In this document: positions 5,361-6,070 of the stretch, one piece after another
Position numbering within the stretch: the first letter of the stretch is position 1
Layout: the number at the start of each line of letters is the position of its first letter
NCBI GenBank assembly: GCA_013152695.1
Contig: JAADFV010000348.1
Coordinates: 1 to 6,070, forward strand
From: Chloroflexota bacterium
GTDB lineage: Bacteria > Chloroflexota > Anaerolineae > J102
Direction: 5' to 3'
Length of the DNA: 6,070 nucleotides
The notes under the pieces: model-generated
The model's input: only the letters and a program-made list of their open reading frames with translations
Database searches by the model: none
What the model was told of the DNA's origin: nothing
Position numbers and translations under genes: made by a program

Positions 5361-6070
5361 ATGAAAAACAAACATCAAACTGTACATCTATCATTCGCCT
5401 TCGTCGTGGGGTTTGCTCTGCTTGCGTTCCTGGCCTGGAGCCTCACCGCCTGCCAGGCTTCGGGCCAGGAAACCCTGCCACGACTGTTGACAGTAATCGA
5501 AATGCCTAACGACATCGGCGGCGGCACGGCTCGTGGTATCACTCATCCTAGCGGATGGGCGTATATCATCAACGATGCCGGGTCTATCGCCGTTCTGGAT
5601 GGGCCCAGGCTGGTAAAATTATTGCCTCTACCAAGCGGAGGCCCAAAAGGGTGGACATCTCTCGATGTCGCGGTAGATCATGAAACCGGGCGGGTATATG
5701 TGAGCGACCGAGTTATGGGGACTCTTTATGTGATAAGCGGCACCCAATTTATCGAGACGATTCCAGAAGTGGGTATCCGCCCTAAACGCGTTGTCATCCA
5801 TCCTAAAACCGGGTATGTGTATGTCGCCAATAACAATACGCCTGGGGAGAAAGGCACAGTAGCGGTCATCAGCGGCACAACGGTCTTGACACGTATTCCG
5901 GTAGGGTATGTACCCCAAACACTAGTCGTCAATCCTGTGGATGGCCTTGTGTATGTCGGTCAAACCCGTCCATCGTCGGACAAGCAAGCTAAGATGCTAG
6001 CCATTATCAAGGGAACCGAATTAGTCACACAGACGAACCTGGAGTTGGATATCAGCGCTTGGGTTACAGA
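5361..6070 (+). CDS. Lipoprotein with YVTN-like beta-propeller repeats (partial, runs off right edge)
   Basis: The frame is open from ATG 5361 to the window end (236 residues plus two bases). Residues 1-31 form a lipoprotein signal: basic start MKNKH, hydrophobic core 10-27, and lipobox L28-T29-A30-C31. The mature protein would therefore be anchored by lipidated C31 on the outer face of the membrane. Four beta-propeller blades follow with a period of 41-45 residues, each centred on a hairpin: HPSGWAYIIN (62-71), HETGRVYVSD (107-116), HPKTGYVYVAN (147-157) and NPVDGLVYVGQ (191-201). These alternate with VISGT or IIKGT strands. The pattern is that of YVTN/NHL-type propellers, which generally bind proteins or glycans and need not be enzymes. 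A full propeller would need several more blades beyond the window. AAGG (5352-5355) lies 5 nt before the ATG. The 11-bp spacing from the hydrolase stop suggests one operon. The binding partner is unknown. Confidence 0.88.
   Translation, partial: MKNKHQTVHLSFAFVVGFALLAFLAWSLTACQASGQETLPRLLTVIEMPNDIGGGTARGITHPSGWAYIINDAGSIAVLDGPRLVKLLPLPSGGPKGWTSLDVAVDHETGRVYVSDRVMGTLYVISGTQFIETIPEVGIRPKRVVIHPKTGYVYVANNNTPGEKGTVAVISGTTVLTRIPVGYVPQTLVVNPVDGLVYVGQTRPSSDKQAKMLAIIKGTELVTQTNLELDISAWVT

Overview
The window looks like bacterial chromosome, probably from a member of the Chloroflexota. That placement is an inference. It rests on the style of the secreted protein (Thr/Pro linker, jelly-roll-like modules, a C-terminal tail ending in WLPTILRQ), which I recall as common in that phylum, and no rRNA or marker gene here confirms it. 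Both window edges cut through genes.

Minus-strand half (1-2032). The 5' end of a serine hydroxymethyltransferase gene (glyA, 1-282, running off the left edge) lies downstream of a complete CPA1/NhaP-type Na+/H+ antiporter gene (404-2032). The 121-bp gap between them holds a near-perfect 35-nt palindrome (350-384). It is followed, in the direction of transcription, by a pyrimidine-rich glyA leader with no G for 57 nt and no Shine-Dalgarno sequence. These are ordinary housekeeping and ion-homeostasis genes.

Divergent intergenic region (2033-2781). It carries a possible antiporter promoter, a decayed N-terminal piece of an insertion-sequence transposase (2222-2395, minus) with in-frame stops, and then a hairpin-rich stretch (2622-2787) leading into the plus-strand operon. 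The last hairpin pairs the two ATG start codons of the next gene with an upstream CATCATG and leaves the strong Shine-Dalgarno sequence in its loop.

Plus-strand half (2782-6070). An 855-residue secreted multidomain glycoside hydrolase has a signal peptide, a beta-rich domain bounded by two cysteines, a Thr/Pro linker, a jelly-roll-like domain and a clan GH-A TIM barrel with both catalytic glutamates visible. Only 11 bp separate it from a lipoprotein gene encoding a YVTN-like beta-propeller that runs off the right edge. The pair is probably one operon acting outside the cytoplasmic membrane on some glycan, but the substrate cannot be read from the sequence.

I found no CRISPR array, tRNA, rRNA, intact mobile element or clear defence system. 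The most original signals are the structured leader with its start-codon hairpin, the domain architecture and C-terminal tail of the hydrolase, and the G-less leader of glyA.
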